Assembly (NCBI RefSeq): GCF_900141755.1 | Contig: NZ_LT670844.1 | Coordinates: forward strand, 2,666,001-2,730,000 | Source: Bradyrhizobium lablabi | Lineage (GTDB): Bacteria; Pseudomonadota; Alphaproteobacteria; Rhizobiales; Xanthobacteraceae | Direction: 5' to 3' | Length of the DNA stretch: 64,000 bases | Shown: one piece after another, positions 52,990 to 62,085 of the stretch | Layout of the letters: every line of letters starts with the position of its first letter | How positions within the stretch are numbered: position 1 is the first letter of the stretch | Notes under the pieces: generated by a model | The model's database searches: none | What the model was told of the DNA's origin: nothing | Seen by the model: the letters and a program-made list of their open reading frames with translations, nothing else | Position numbers and translations under genes: made by a program

Positions 52990-53607
52990 TCAGCGCGCCC
53001 GGGTCAGCGCCAGCCAGATGCCGCCGCCGATCATGAAGCCGCCGGAAAGGCGCGACAACAGCCGCGTCCGCCGCGCCGAGAAGAACAACCGCGCCCGGCC
53101 GGCGAGCAGCGCATAGATCGAATCGGTGATCGCCCCCGTGATCATGAAGGTGACCCCGAGCAGCGCGACTTGCGAAAAATGGTCGCGGCTCATGTCCATG
53201 AACTGCGGAATGAAGGCGCCGAAAAACACCAGCACTTTTGGATTGGACAGCAGCACCAGGAACCCTTGCAGGAAAAATCCGCCGCGCGGCGGGGGCGGCG
53301 GCGCGTCGTCCTTGACGCCCTCGACGGGGCTGCGGATCAATTTGATGCCGAGCCAGATCAGATAGGCTGCGCCCGCAAAGCGCACCCAGTCGAACCAGTA
53401 GCCCATGGTCGCCATCAGTGACGTCAGCCCGATCGCGACGATGCCGATCACGATTGCAAGGCCCGCCTGGACGCCGGCGATATTAGTGAGCGCCGCGCGG
53501 GTGCCGTGGCGCAGGCCGTTGGCGATGACCAGCGTCACGACCGGGCCAGGCAGCAATGCCAGCGCGATGCAGGCGGCGACGAAGGCGAGATAGACTTGCA
53601 GGGACAT
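52990..53607 (-). CDS. LysE/RhtB-family amino-acid exporter
   Basis: A 205-residue, six-helix membrane protein: ALALLPGPVVTLVIANGLRHGTRAALTNIAGVQAGLAIVI with the conserved PGP loop. Same family as the gene at 35258 but clearly a different paralogue. Stand-alone gene; substrate unknown. Confidence 0.92.
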   Translation of the reverse strand: MSLQVYLAFVAACIALALLPGPVVTLVIANGLRHGTRAALTNIAGVQAGLAIVIGIVAIGLTSLMATMGYWFDWVRFAGAAYLIWLGIKLIRSPVEGVKDDAPPPPPRGGFFLQGFLVLLSNPKVLVFFGAFIPQFMDMSRDHFSQVALLGVTFMITGAITDSIYALLAGRARLFFSARRTRLLSRLSGGFMIGGGIWLALTRAR

Positions 53608-53763
53608 GTGGGGGGCTCGTGGGTTGATCGAATGACAACTCGATTATGCACGTTCGGCCCACAACCGAAAGATCGCCCTCGTGCGGCCCCCTCGCGGGAA
53701 AAGCGTAGCGAGAATGCGCACCCGGATCGGCGCTCCGAGCGCGGCTCGTCCTGACCCGCCCAA

Positions 53764-53796
53764 AGAGCCGCCGAGGGGGCTGTTCTCGGCGGCTCT
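53764..53796. repeat. 12-bp perfect inverted repeat
   Basis: AGAGCCGCCGAG / CTCGGCGGCTCT, 9-base loop. No T tract follows, so it is not a standard terminator on either strand. Confidence 0.7.
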
Positions 53797-53997
53797 CGCG
53801 CCGCGACCGTTCTTGGGGGACGGGGGTTGTTCGCCGGCGCTAACGGTGAATAGTTGAAAGCCGTTTCAGGTATGGTTCAGCGACAGGTTCGATCATTGCC
53901 CTCCCTTTGTGACCGGTTCCGCGACGTGGCCGGGTATTCGGCGCCTTGGAGACTCGTGTTACGAACAGCATTGATATTGCGTCACATCAAAACTATA

Positions 53998-54015
53998 CTG
54001 TATCGTTTATATAAT
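53998..54015 (+). promoter_or_regulatory. Putative TetR operator upstream of its own gene
   Basis: CTGTATCGTTTATATAAT contains the dyad TGTA-tcgtt-TATA and includes a TATAAT-like -10 box. It lies about 30 bp before the regulator's ATG. 17 of 18 bases match the site at 56555-56572 on the opposite strand. Confidence 0.75.
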
Positions 54016-54046
54016 CCCACTTCGGCTGGCTGACAAGGGGCTTTGG

Positions 54047-54715
54047 ATGGCGAAGGAAGCAACTATTGTGGCGACGCGCCCTGCCCGGCGGGGGAGCGGC
54101 GGCCGTCCCACCCGAGAGGAGGCCGTGCGGCGCGACGCGCGTTTGCTCGATGTCGCAACGAAGCTGTTCATGGAGCGCGGTTTTGACTGCACATCGATCG
54201 ATGCGGTCGCGGAAACCGCCGGCGTGAGCAAGCCAACCGTCTATTCGCGTTATCGTGACAAGCGCGATCTGTTCACAGCCGTGCTGCGAGCCACGATCCA
54301 ACGCTGGCTTGCTCCTCTATCGGCGGCGGCCGAGGCCGCCAAGGTCAACCCCAAGAGCGTAGAGACGACGCTGCACGATCTTAGCCGGCACGTGCTGGCC
54401 CACGCTTGGACACCCGAGGTGATCATGCTGCGCCGAACTCTTGCGGCTCAGGTCGTCCAGTTTCCGGAACTGGCAAAGCTCGCGCATGAAGAGGGTTGGC
54501 TGCGTGGAGTTCGGGCCGTGGCAAGCCTGCTTCAACAGTTTGCCGACCGCGGCCAGATCAAGATCGACGACCCGGCAATGGCGGCCGACCTGTTCCTCAG
54601 TCTTGTACTGGGAAATACCGACAAGCACCACGGCGTCGCAACCCGTCCAAAGTTTCAGGAACAACGGAGAGAGGCTGCCGTCAAACTTTTCCTGAATGGC
54701 GTGAGGCCTCGCTGA
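54047..54715 (+). CDS. TetR-family transcriptional regulator
   Basis: A 222-residue regulator with a normal TetR N-terminal helix-turn-helix (LLDVATKLFMERGFDCTSIDAVAETAGVSKPTVYSRYRDKRDLFTAVLRA) and a ligand-binding C-terminal domain (AefR-like pattern) of helices. AAGGGG lies upstream of the ATG. The same operator sequence occurs here and upstream of the patatin/efflux genes, so it probably represses itself and both of those. Confidence 0.92.
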   Translation: MAKEATIVATRPARRGSGGRPTREEAVRRDARLLDVATKLFMERGFDCTSIDAVAETAGVSKPTVYSRYRDKRDLFTAVLRATIQRWLAPLSAAAEAAKVNPKSVETTLHDLSRHVLAHAWTPEVIMLRRTLAAQVVQFPELAKLAHEEGWLRGVRAVASLLQQFADRGQIKIDDPAMAADLFLSLVLGNTDKHHGVATRPKFQEQRREAAVKLFLNGVRPR

Positions 54716-54770
54716 GAGCCTGCAGCTAGCGCGTGATGACTTTAGGTTGAGGCACCGCGGTGACTTCTCC

Positions 54771-54906
54771 CTCGCCCCGCTCTTGCGGGGAGAGGGTTGG
54801 GGTGAGGGGCTGTTTCCGCGAATGGTGAAGCACAACGTATGCGGAGAATCCCCCTCACCCGGATCGCTGCGCGATCCGACCTCTCCCCGCAAGCGGGGCG
54901 AGGTGA
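54771..54906. repeat. Nested palindromic repeat (family 4)
   Basis: CTCCCTCGCCCCGCTCTTGC ... GCAAGCGGGGCGAGG. The outer arms are near-perfect complements about 110 bp apart, with GGGGTGAGGGGCTG / CCCCCTCACCC and an inner CGGATCGCTGCGCGATCCG hairpin. Same family at 59887-60074, with inner sequence replaced there. Confidence 0.85.
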
Positions 54907-54950
54907 TCGAACTTGCGCAGGCGACGATTCAAACTCAAAATCATCATGCT

Positions 54951-55178
54951 TTAGCTTTGCGCGAATTTGACGGTTGAGACAGGCCACTTTCCCGGGTGGC
55001 CTTCGATGGAAATTAGCAGGCCGTGAAGATCGTCAAGCCAGATGGCCTCCACCGTCCCCGCCGTACCGTCGGTCATGACCACCGCCTTGCCGACAAGCTG
55101 CGCGTCCGCCTCCTCGAATGCGTGGAGGATCGCTACCGCACGACGCTTTACAGCGGTCATGCGAGTCTCGCCCCTCAT
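54951..55178 (-). CDS. Small hypothetical protein, coupled to the patatin gene
   Basis: A 75-residue protein. Its ATG (55178) overlaps the stop of the patatin-like gene by ATGA, supporting this start. AEADAQLVGKAVVMTDGTAGTVEAIWLDDLHGLLISIEGHPGKWPVSTVKFA resembles a small PRC-barrel-type fold. No function is assigned. Confidence 0.7.
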   Translation of the reverse strand: MRGETRMTAVKRRAVAILHAFEEADAQLVGKAVVMTDGTAGTVEAIWLDDLHGLLISIEGHPGKWPVSTVKFAQS

Positions 55179-56368
55179 TGCATCGTTGCCGATCTTCGGT
55201 AACGAAAATCGCTCTGCAAGGAACCATCCGGTGGCGGCGCCTTCGCCCAGAAATCACCGGTTTTGGCCTTGTCATATCCGTATTGAAAAAGGGAGCGCAT
55301 GTAGCTGGTTTCAAAACCGGATGCGCCAGGTGACGGAACATCCTTGGCGATGTAGGTCAGATTGAATCCGAAATTGTTGCGGCGAGCGAAATCATAGGTC
55401 TCATAGAGCACCGAGCGGATCTGCGTCTTGGTTACCGACGCGGAAGCTCGTACGGCGATGCCGATCGTGCTGTTCGGCACCAGCTGGAAGTCTCGCTCGA
55501 CCTTATCGTTCACCAAGACATAGATGTTCATGCGAAGACCTCTGGCGAACGCTCCGTTTCGCAAGAGGAATGCTTCCGGCAACGTCAGGACCGGCGCCGT
55601 CACGCCTCCATCGACATGCATCTCCTGGAAGCGACGCCCGTTCGCTTCGGCATCGATCAGCATCGGCGGGAACACCACCGGGATGCTTGCGGACGCGGCC
55701 AGGACATCCCTGAATAAATCCAGCGCCTGGGGGGACCCGATCGCCGCGATGCGGCCCATATCCCAGATCACCGTGCGCTGCGTATCGAGATTGGTCGTGA
55801 CGATGAGAAGCCTTCTGCCCTTGGCGTGTTCGGCGGCGATTGCCGCGAGCATGTTCTGGCCGACATAGCGGGCAACAAGCTCGCGCAGATGCGTATTTCC
55901 AAACAGGCCGGATCCGAAGAGAGCATGCACGACGCTTGGCGTATTGAGCAAGCTTTCGGCGATGCCGCTGGTGTAGACGTCTCGCAATGTCTCGTCGTAA
56001 GCAGGGCCGAGAAATGCAAATGGGGCAATCAGGGCACCCGTGCTCACCCCCGAAACTGCTGAAAATTCGGGACGCGTCCCTGCCGCCGTCCAACCGTTCA
56101 GCACACCGGCACCGTATGCGCCATCGGCGCCGCCCCCCGACAATGCAAGATAGCTGAGAACGCCGGCTCGAGGATTCACATTCGTCTTGAGAAAAGTCGA
56201 TGCAGGCTCGTCCGCATAACTACGCAGTTCGCCGAGATCCAACACCCGGGAAGATGCCGCATCGGACGCCGTGTACGATGTGCGAGGAAGAGAACTGCAG
56301 CCGGCAAGAACCAACATTGCAGCTAACAGCGCAAATGGCCGGACATGCGATTGTCGACGTGAACACAT
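55175..56368 (-). CDS. Patatin-like phospholipase lipoprotein
   Basis: A 397-residue lipoprotein: lipobox LAGC with Cys24. The patatin catalytic dyad is Ser109 in GVSTG and Asp253 in VDGG, with the glycine-rich oxyanion loop LSGGGADGAYGAG. It is expected to hydrolyse acyl esters of lipids at the outer membrane or periplasm. The gene is read away from the efflux operon. The TetR operator upstream (56555-56572 on this strand) lies about 190 bp before the ATG, in the same orientation as in front of the regulator's own gene. Confidence 0.92.
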   Translation of the reverse strand: MCSRRQSHVRPFALLAAMLVLAGCSSLPRTSYTASDAASSRVLDLGELRSYADEPASTFLKTNVNPRAGVLSYLALSGGGADGAYGAGVLNGWTAAGTRPEFSAVSGVSTGALIAPFAFLGPAYDETLRDVYTSGIAESLLNTPSVVHALFGSGLFGNTHLRELVARYVGQNMLAAIAAEHAKGRRLLIVTTNLDTQRTVIWDMGRIAAIGSPQALDLFRDVLAASASIPVVFPPMLIDAEANGRRFQEMHVDGGVTAPVLTLPEAFLLRNGAFARGLRMNIYVLVNDKVERDFQLVPNSTIGIAVRASASVTKTQIRSVLYETYDFARRNNFGFNLTYIAKDVPSPGASGFETSYMRSLFQYGYDKAKTGDFWAKAPPPDGSLQSDFRYRRSATMQ

Positions 56369-56533
56369 GACTCTTTCCCGGCTTGCTTAACAACGATTTT
56401 GCTACGGGGGACTTGGCGCGGACGCGAGCGACTGCTTCGTCTCCAGCCGAGTGTTTGCTTCGCAACGTGTGTTGCTCGATTCCTTCACCCGTTCCACAAC
56501 GTCACTTCCATCCATCGTCATCCAAAATCCTCC

Positions 56534-56562
56534 TTGTCAGTCACCTGAAACTGTATTATGTA
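56534..56562 (+). promoter_or_regulatory. Putative promoter of the efflux operon
   Basis: TTGTCA, 17-base spacer, TATGTA. The -10 hexamer overlaps the operator dyad, so a bound TetR protein would block RNA polymerase. Confidence 0.5.
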
Positions 56563-56572
56563 AACGATACAG
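56555..56572 (-). promoter_or_regulatory. Putative TetR operator, second copy
   Basis: On the minus strand CTGTATCGTTTACATAAT, 17 of 18 identical to the site at 53998-54015; the core TGTA-aacga-TACA is a perfect dyad at 56559-56571. It could control the patatin gene, the efflux genes or both. Confidence 0.78.
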
Positions 56573-56724
56573 TGTGGTTTTGATACTGGCTAACGGTATG
56601 ACCACGGTTTGTAAAGTAAGTCTTAAAGGCCCGGTTTCGCGCACCTGGCCCTGAACCGGCCGTTGCCGGATTCAGGCGTCTGCAACGCCGCACTCAAGTT
56701 CGACGCGAAACCTGGCTCGCGCAT

Positions 56725-58059
56725 GTGATGGGCGGGTGGAAGGAAATAGAGCAAGTCATGGCTAATCCGAACGAAATCCATTCAGGCATCCGCGGTGCAG
56801 ACGTCGAAGAAATCGATGGCCCCCGTCCCGAGCACAAGATCCGTCACCTGACGCGCCGTCTGTCGGAGGCCAAGGCTTCAGGCACAGGCGGGGTCGTCAA
56901 ACCAGAATCAAAAGTCGGCCCAGACGATCGCAAGCCCGAGGCGAGGCCGTCGGCTGAACCGCCCCTCGCCGCTGCGGCGGCGAGTTCCGTGACGTCGAAG
57001 AAATCGTTGCGTCGGCCGTTGATGTTCGCGTTGCTGCCGGTGGCGCTCATCGCCGGCGGATATTTTTATGTGACAGGCGGCGCCGTGATGTCGACGGACA
57101 ATGCCTATGTGCAGGCCGACATGGTCGGATTGTCGACCGACGTGTCCGGAATCGTTCGTGAGGTCTCGGTTCACGACAATCAGAAGGTCGCGAAAGGCGA
57201 CGTCCTGTTCAAGCTCGACGATCTGCAGTTTCGGCTCGCACTGGATCGCGCCGAGGCCCAAATCGGAAACACGCGAAACGATCTCGTTGCGCTCCAGACC
57301 AACTACCGCAACATGCAGGCCCAGGTTGAACAGGCCCAGAAGGATGTTGACTTCAACATGGTCAACTTCCAGCGCCAGGAGCAACTGATTGCCAACAACT
57401 TTACGCCAAAAGCCACCTTCGACGCCGCCCGCAATACCCTGCAAGGGTCGCAGCAGAAGCTTGCCTCGCTGAATGCGCAGCTTGCAGGCATTGCCGCAAA
57501 CCTCAACGGCAACCCCGACGCGCCGATCGAGGATCATCCGCGATACAAGGATGCATTGGCCGCGCGCGACGAGGCCGCGCGCCAGCTCGCGCACACCATC
57601 GTGCGAGCCCCCTTCGCCGGCATCGTGACCAACGTACCGTCGCTGCAGCCCGGCCAGTACCTTGCTGCCGCGGCAACGGCATTCAACATCGTCTCGACCG
57701 ATCACGTCTGGGTTCAGGCGAGCCCGAAGGAAACCGAGCTGACCTACGTCAAGCCGGGACAGAAAGTGACGGTAGAGGTCGATACTTTTCCAGGCCAGCG
57801 GTGGGTCGGCACTGTCGAAAGCATAAGTCCAGCGTCAGCATCGAGCTTTTCCCTGCTGCCGGCGGAGAATACCAGCGGAAACTGGGTCAAGGTCGTCCAG
57901 CGCATTCCAATGCGTGTCAGTGTCAGTAATGCCCCCGGTAAGCCGCCGCTGCGCGTCGGCATGAGCGTCGAGGTGAATGTCGACACCGGGCATGAGCGCG
58001 GGCTGCCCAGTTTTATAACTGATCTTTTTGGATCGTCATCGGAAGCTAAAGATGGCTGA
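56725..58059 (+). CDS. HlyD/EmrA-family efflux membrane-fusion protein
   Basis: Up to 444 residues; the ATG at 56758 is an alternative start. A cytoplasmic N-terminal part is followed by one membrane helix (PLMFALLPVALIAGGYFYVTGG), then MSTDNAYVQADMVGLSTDVSGIVREVSVHDNQKVAKGDVLFKLDDLQF, coiled-coil hairpin and IVRAPFAGIVTNVPSLQPGQYL. The lipoyl and beta-barrel parts match the EmrA group. It bridges the inner-membrane pump encoded next to an outer-membrane channel. It overlaps the pump gene by 8 bp. Confidence 0.93.
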   Translation: MMGGWKEIEQVMANPNEIHSGIRGADVEEIDGPRPEHKIRHLTRRLSEAKASGTGGVVKPESKVGPDDRKPEARPSAEPPLAAAAASSVTSKKSLRRPLMFALLPVALIAGGYFYVTGGAVMSTDNAYVQADMVGLSTDVSGIVREVSVHDNQKVAKGDVLFKLDDLQFRLALDRAEAQIGNTRNDLVALQTNYRNMQAQVEQAQKDVDFNMVNFQRQEQLIANNFTPKATFDAARNTLQGSQQKLASLNAQLAGIAANLNGNPDAPIEDHPRYKDALAARDEAARQLAHTIVRAPFAGIVTNVPSLQPGQYLAAAATAFNIVSTDHVWVQASPKETELTYVKPGQKVTVEVDTFPGQRWVGTVESISPASASSFSLLPAENTSGNWVKVVQRIPMRVSVSNAPGKPPLRVGMSVEVNVDTGHERGLPSFITDLFGSSSEAKDG

Positions 58060-59593
58060 CGCTATTGCCGGCGCTCCACAGCCGATCAACCGCGGCGCGA
58101 TCACGGCATGTGTGATTCTGGCCGTTATCATGCAGGCGCTCGATACCACGATCGCCAATGTCGCGCTTCCCTATATGCAGGGCAGCGTGTCGGCAAGCGC
58201 GGATCAGATTAACTGGGTGCTGACTTCCTATATCGTGGCCGCGGCCATCATGACCCCGCCATCGGGGTTTCTTGCCAGCAAATTCGGCCGCAAGCGCGTC
58301 TTGATGGCGGCCGTCGTCGGCTTCGTCCTTGCATCCGTGCTGTGCGGCATCGCGCAGTCGCTGGTCCAGATCGTGGTTTTCCGATTGCTGCAAGGATTCT
58401 TCGGCGCAGCGCTGGTTCCGCTTGGCCAGTCCGTTCTGCTCGACATCTATACGGTGGAAGAACGCGGGTCTGCCATGGCCGTATTCGGCGTCTCGGTGAT
58501 GGTCGGGCCGGTGCTGGGTCCGGTGATCGGCGGCTGGCTGACCGACCACTACAGCTGGCGATGGGTATTCTATATCAACGTGCCTCTGGGAGCGCTCGCA
58601 TTCGCCGGCATATCGTTCTTTCTCAGCGAGACGAAGATCAGCACGGCAGCGAAGCTTGACTGGCTCGGATTTGGCAGCTTGAGCATCTCCATTGCCGCCA
58701 TGCAGGTGTTTCTGGATCGGGGTGCGCAACTTGACTGGTTCTCTTCCTTCGAAATTCTGATCGAGGCGGTCGTCTGCGCATCGGCACTTTACATCTTCCT
58801 CGTCCACACCCTTACCGCGAAAAACTCCTTCGTGAATCCCAGACTGTTTCTCGATCGAAATTTCGCGGTCGGGGTGCTGTTCATCTTCATCGTTGGAATA
58901 ACCTATCTCGCGTCACTGGCGTTGCTGACGCCCTATTTGCAGACCCTGATGGGTTATCCCGTGGTGACCGCAGGTATCGTCATGGGCCCGCGGGGCTTGG
59001 GCACCATGGTCTGCATGTTTCTGGTCGGCCGCCTCGTCGGGCGCATAGATACAAGGCTTCTTATCCTGACCGGCCTGCTGCTGACGGCCTGGGCCATGTA
59101 CGACATGACGGGATGGAATCCGAACGTCTCGCAATGGACGATCGCAGTAACCGGATTCATCCAGGGAGCCGGGCTTGGATTTTTGTTCGTTCCGCTTAAC
59201 ACCGTCACCTTCGCCACACTTCCGCCCGAGCAGCGAGCGGACGGCACCGGTGTGTTCAACCTCTCCCGTAACGTCGGGTCCAGTGTTGGCATATCGATCG
59301 TGTCTTATCTGCTGATCAGAAACAATCAGGTCAATCACGCGACGATCGCGAGCCATGTCACAGCCTTCAATCACGCATTCGACAACAGCACCGTGCGGCA
59401 GGCCTTGAGTCCCTGGACCGCGAGCGGACGCGCGGCGCTCGATCAGGTCATCCAAACCCAGGCTTCAATCATCAGCTACATCGACGATTTCAAGCTGATG
59501 ATGATCCTTCCACTTGCCGCCATTCCACTCATCCTGCTGCTGAAGCACACGCCAATTTCTGCCGACAACGACCATGCGATGGCGATGGAATGA
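58052..59593 (+). CDS. DHA2-family (EmrB/QacA) MFS drug-efflux transporter
   Basis: A 513-residue inner-membrane pump from the ATG at 58052, which has GGAAG upstream and overlaps the end of the EmrA-like gene. It has about 14 helices. Conserved motifs are LDTTIANVALPYMQGSVSASADQINWVLTSYIVAAAIM (motif D1), GRKRVLMAAVVGF (motif A) and GPVLGPVIGGWLTDHYSWRW (motif C). It would expel hydrophobic drugs or other toxic compounds using the proton gradient. Confidence 0.94.
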   Translation: MADAIAGAPQPINRGAITACVILAVIMQALDTTIANVALPYMQGSVSASADQINWVLTSYIVAAAIMTPPSGFLASKFGRKRVLMAAVVGFVLASVLCGIAQSLVQIVVFRLLQGFFGAALVPLGQSVLLDIYTVEERGSAMAVFGVSVMVGPVLGPVIGGWLTDHYSWRWVFYINVPLGALAFAGISFFLSETKISTAAKLDWLGFGSLSISIAAMQVFLDRGAQLDWFSSFEILIEAVVCASALYIFLVHTLTAKNSFVNPRLFLDRNFAVGVLFIFIVGITYLASLALLTPYLQTLMGYPVVTAGIVMGPRGLGTMVCMFLVGRLVGRIDTRLLILTGLLLTAWAMYDMTGWNPNVSQWTIAVTGFIQGAGLGFLFVPLNTVTFATLPPEQRADGTGVFNLSRNVGSSVGISIVSYLLIRNNQVNHATIASHVTAFNHAFDNSTVRQALSPWTASGRAALDQVIQTQASIISYIDDFKLMMILPLAAIPLILLLKHTPISADNDHAMAME

Positions 59594-59651
59594 ACGGCAC
59601 CTCGCGCTTCGATCGCGTTGCACTTGTCTGAAGTCTAATGGAGGCAACACC

Positions 59652-59879
59652 ATGCAAAAAGCCTTACTGACGCTCGCCCTGCTATTTCTCCTGATTTCAA
59701 CCGGCGTCCTCGCTCACAGCGGCACGGAGCAAGAAGAGAAGGCTTGCACCCGCGACGTGCAGCGCTTCTGCCGCAAGCTGATGGATCAGGGCGATTTTAC
59801 CATTCTGGCTTGCCTCAAGGAAAATCGTCCAAAGCTGTCTCCCGCGTGCCGCTACGTGCTGGTCAGCCACGGGCAATAG
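59652..59879 (+). CDS. Small secreted cysteine-rich-repeat protein
   Basis: A 75-residue exported protein with GGAGG seven bases before its ATG. Signal LLTLALLFLLISTGVLA; mature part has four cysteines in CTRDVQRFC (10 apart in the pattern C..6..C) and LACLKENRPKLSPAC, matching the bacterial form of the GLG1-type cysteine-rich repeat. It follows the efflux pump by 58 bp in the same orientation and may be in the same operon. Confidence 0.82.
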   Translation: MQKALLTLALLFLLISTGVLAHSGTEQEEKACTRDVQRFCRKLMDQGDFTILACLKENRPKLSPACRYVLVSHGQ

Positions 59880-59886
59880 CCGCCTT

Positions 59887-60074
59887 CTCCCTCGCCCCGC
59901 TCTTCGCGGGGAGAGGGCATAGGCGGCCTACGGCCGCCGTTCTAGATAGAAGAACGCCGATGCGAAGCATCGGCTATGGTGAGGGGCTGCCTCCACGAAT
60001 ACCGTATGCGCGGTGAGTCCCCCTCACCCGGATTGCTTCGCAATCCGACCTCTCCCCGCAAGCGGGGCGAGGTT
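59887..60074. repeat. Nested palindromic repeat (family 4, enlarged)
   Basis: Outer arms CTCCCTCGCCCCGCTCTTCG and CCCGCAAGCGGGGCGAGG match the copy at 54771. The centre carries three extra small hairpins: GGCGGCCTACGGCCGCC, GTTCTAGATAGAAGAAC and GCCGATGCGAAGCATCGGC. Confidence 0.85.
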
Positions 60075-60083
60075 AAGCACGCC

Positions 60084-60623
60084 TTACCCTCCGTCCATCA
60101 CGAGTCTCATCCAGCGCATGATCTCGCGCGAGCCTAGAAACTCCAGCGCTACGCGCTGAACAACTGACGCCTTGCCCGTGCCTTGCGCGACCGCCACCAA
60201 GAGGTCGCAGCGGTGGGAGACGGCGATGCCGATTGCCGAATGCGGCGAACCCTCGGACATGCGGAGATCATAGGCCCGCAAGCGTCCGGGCATATCGGCA
60301 ATCCGGATCACCCTCCCCGGTTCAAGCGGGGCAAACCGTTCGCTGATCAAATCGAGATCAGCGACGCGGTCGACTTCGTCGTCATCGGCGACGCCGCTAT
60401 CGCAATTGCAAAAGCCGATTTTTGGCCGCACATAGATTTCGACCTGCTCGCCGCAAAACTCGTTTTCGCAGCGGAAGGCGCGGCCCGCCGGCCAGCCGTC
60501 GCGCGGAAACGGCCAGGCGATTTCGCGCCAGCCGTCCGCGTTCGACCGCGCCCGCTCGTAACCGGCGGAGCCGGACAGCGCGAAAATCGCGATCGCAAAC
60601 GCGCTCAGCAGCAGTCTTCGCAT
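60084..60623 (-). CDS. Hypothetical secreted protein
   Basis: A 179-residue protein with signal peptide LLLSAFAIAIFALSGSAG. It has a CENEFCGEQ motif with a cysteine pair and CNCDSG further on. No family recognised. It follows the LVIVD-repeat gene by 16 bp on the same strand, so they likely form one operon. Confidence 0.7.
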   Translation of the reverse strand: MRRLLLSAFAIAIFALSGSAGYERARSNADGWREIAWPFPRDGWPAGRAFRCENEFCGEQVEIYVRPKIGFCNCDSGVADDDEVDRVADLDLISERFAPLEPGRVIRIADMPGRLRAYDLRMSEGSPHSAIGIAVSHRCDLLVAVAQGTGKASVVQRVALEFLGSREIMRWMRLVMDGG

Positions 60624-60639
60624 CTGAAATCGCCGCGCA

Positions 60640-62085
60640 TCAGGGCAACCCGGCGACCGCGCGCGCGGAGCCGGTCAGTTCGAGGATATGCAGGCCGGTA
60701 TTGGCGCGGTCGACGATATAGATATAGCCGCGCTCGTCGGTCTCGACATTGTTGGTCTGGATCGCGACCTTGCAATGGTCCTTGCCTTCGCTGGTGACGC
60801 AACGCTTGTCGGTCGCCGCCGTGATCGAGGGAATGAAATAGCCGACCTCGGTCGGATGATAGGGATCGCGGATGTCGAGCGCGCGCACGCCGGCATTGAA
60901 GAAGGCGATGAACGCCATCTTCTTGTAGTAGACGGGCGCCATGCTCTCGTTGGAGGAATGCGAGCCGAACCGCCCGCCCCGTTCGCAGAACGAGCCGCTC
61001 TTTTCCGGCACCGTATAGCTCGAGATCATCATCGGATTTTTCTCGACAGTGACGTCGGCGAACCACACCATCTGCCGCGGCTCGGCGCATTCGTTGACGA
61101 TCGCCTCGTCGACGATCATCACGATGTCGCGGCTGCTCCCGTCCTTGTCATGGGCGAATTCGGCAATCGGCATCTTCAACATCGGGAACGTGGTGTGAGC
61201 GCCGTTGAAAGCCGACATCGGCATTCGCGCAATTTCCGGAAAGCGGAGGTTTTCGGGCGTCGGCTCCTTCGGGCCGTTGATGAGCTTGTCGCGATCGACG
61301 ATCTGCAGCACGCCGCCCTTGTCGGTGCCGTATCCGAAATAGATGCGGTTGCCTTGCGGCCCGGTCGAGATCGGCCCGTGAACCTCGGTCGGCACCGCAC
61401 CGGTTGCGCCCGGCTCCTGACCGGGGAGACCAAAATCCCTGATTTTTGTCGGATGCGCGGGATCGCTGAGATCATAGACCTGCGTCATCCGGCGCGTGCG
61501 CCAGTCCGGCGCGCCCGACACCAGAAACGCAATGCCGGTGTCGCATTCCCACCAGCTTTTGTGCGTGTCCTTCAAGCCGCCGATGCGCGTGACCAGCACG
61601 GGATTGGCGGGGTCCGCGACGTTCCAGATTTCGTGCGCCTCGCTGCCAAAGGTGCGTAGCATATAGACCGCGTTGCGGTCGCCCTTGGGCAATGCCTTGC
61701 CGTCGCAGACGCGCACCATCTGCGCGCCGCCGGACTCATATTTTCCTTCCTGCCCCGGAATGTGCCGCAGATATCGGGGCTGCGCGGGATCGGTGATGTC
61801 GACGATCGAGGTGCCGTTCGGCTCGGCCTTTCCGGTCAGCGGATTGATCGGCGCCGGAATATCGTCGGTGCCGCCGTGATGACCGATATAGGCGATCCAG
61901 CGGTCACCCTGATGGTGGATGGTCGGCTGATAGGCGCTCCTCGCCTGCAGGTCGTTCCAACCAACCAGCTTCATATTGGAAGCTTCGGGCGGAGCGCCGA
62001 TTATCTGGCTCTGCGCATAGACGCCGACGCTTGAGGCGATCAAGAAAATCAAGAGACAGGTTGCCGATTTGACGTAACGGTTCAT
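60640..62085 (-). CDS. LVIVD-repeat beta-propeller-like secreted protein
   Basis: About 481 residues from the ATG at 62085 (the frame extends to 62115). Signal KSATCLLIFLIASSVGVYAQ. It holds repeated blocks such as SIVDITDPAQPRYLRHI, IWNVADPANPVLVTRIGG, VYDLSDPAHPTKIRDFGL, ALDIRDPYHPTEVGYF that match the LVIVD repeat, which forms a beta-propeller. Cysteine pairs near the C terminus. Function unknown; likely a periplasmic binding or scaffold protein. Confidence 0.88.
   Translation of the reverse strand: MNRYVKSATCLLIFLIASSVGVYAQSQIIGAPPEASNMKLVGWNDLQARSAYQPTIHHQGDRWIAYIGHHGGTDDIPAPINPLTGKAEPNGTSIVDITDPAQPRYLRHIPGQEGKYESGGAQMVRVCDGKALPKGDRNAVYMLRTFGSEAHEIWNVADPANPVLVTRIGGLKDTHKSWWECDTGIAFLVSGAPDWRTRRMTQVYDLSDPAHPTKIRDFGLPGQEPGATGAVPTEVHGPISTGPQGNRIYFGYGTDKGGVLQIVDRDKLINGPKEPTPENLRFPEIARMPMSAFNGAHTTFPMLKMPIAEFAHDKDGSSRDIVMIVDEAIVNECAEPRQMVWFADVTVEKNPMMISSYTVPEKSGSFCERGGRFGSHSSNESMAPVYYKKMAFIAFFNAGVRALDIRDPYHPTEVGYFIPSITAATDKRCVTSEGKDHCKVAIQTNNVETDERGYIYIVDRANTGLHILELTGSARAVAGLP

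Larger units (their letters stand above)
53608..54046. other. Intergenic region upstream of the tetR-type gene
   Basis: About 440 bp with no supported gene. It contains a perfect 12-bp inverted repeat AGAGCCGCCGAG / CTCGGCGGCTCT (53764-53796, 9-base loop) and the operator at 53999-54011. Confidence 0.6.
56369..56724. other. Divergent control region for the patatin and efflux genes
   Basis: 356 bp with no gene. It contains the TetR-type operator at 56555-56572, a plus-strand promoter (TTGTCA at 56534-56539, N17, TATGTA at 56557-56562) that overlaps it, and the leader of the efflux operon. Confidence 0.65.

Noticed and set aside
59652..60074. Possible prophage or integron boundary
   Set aside because: No integrase, attachment site or phage genes; the palindromes are chromosomal repeats.
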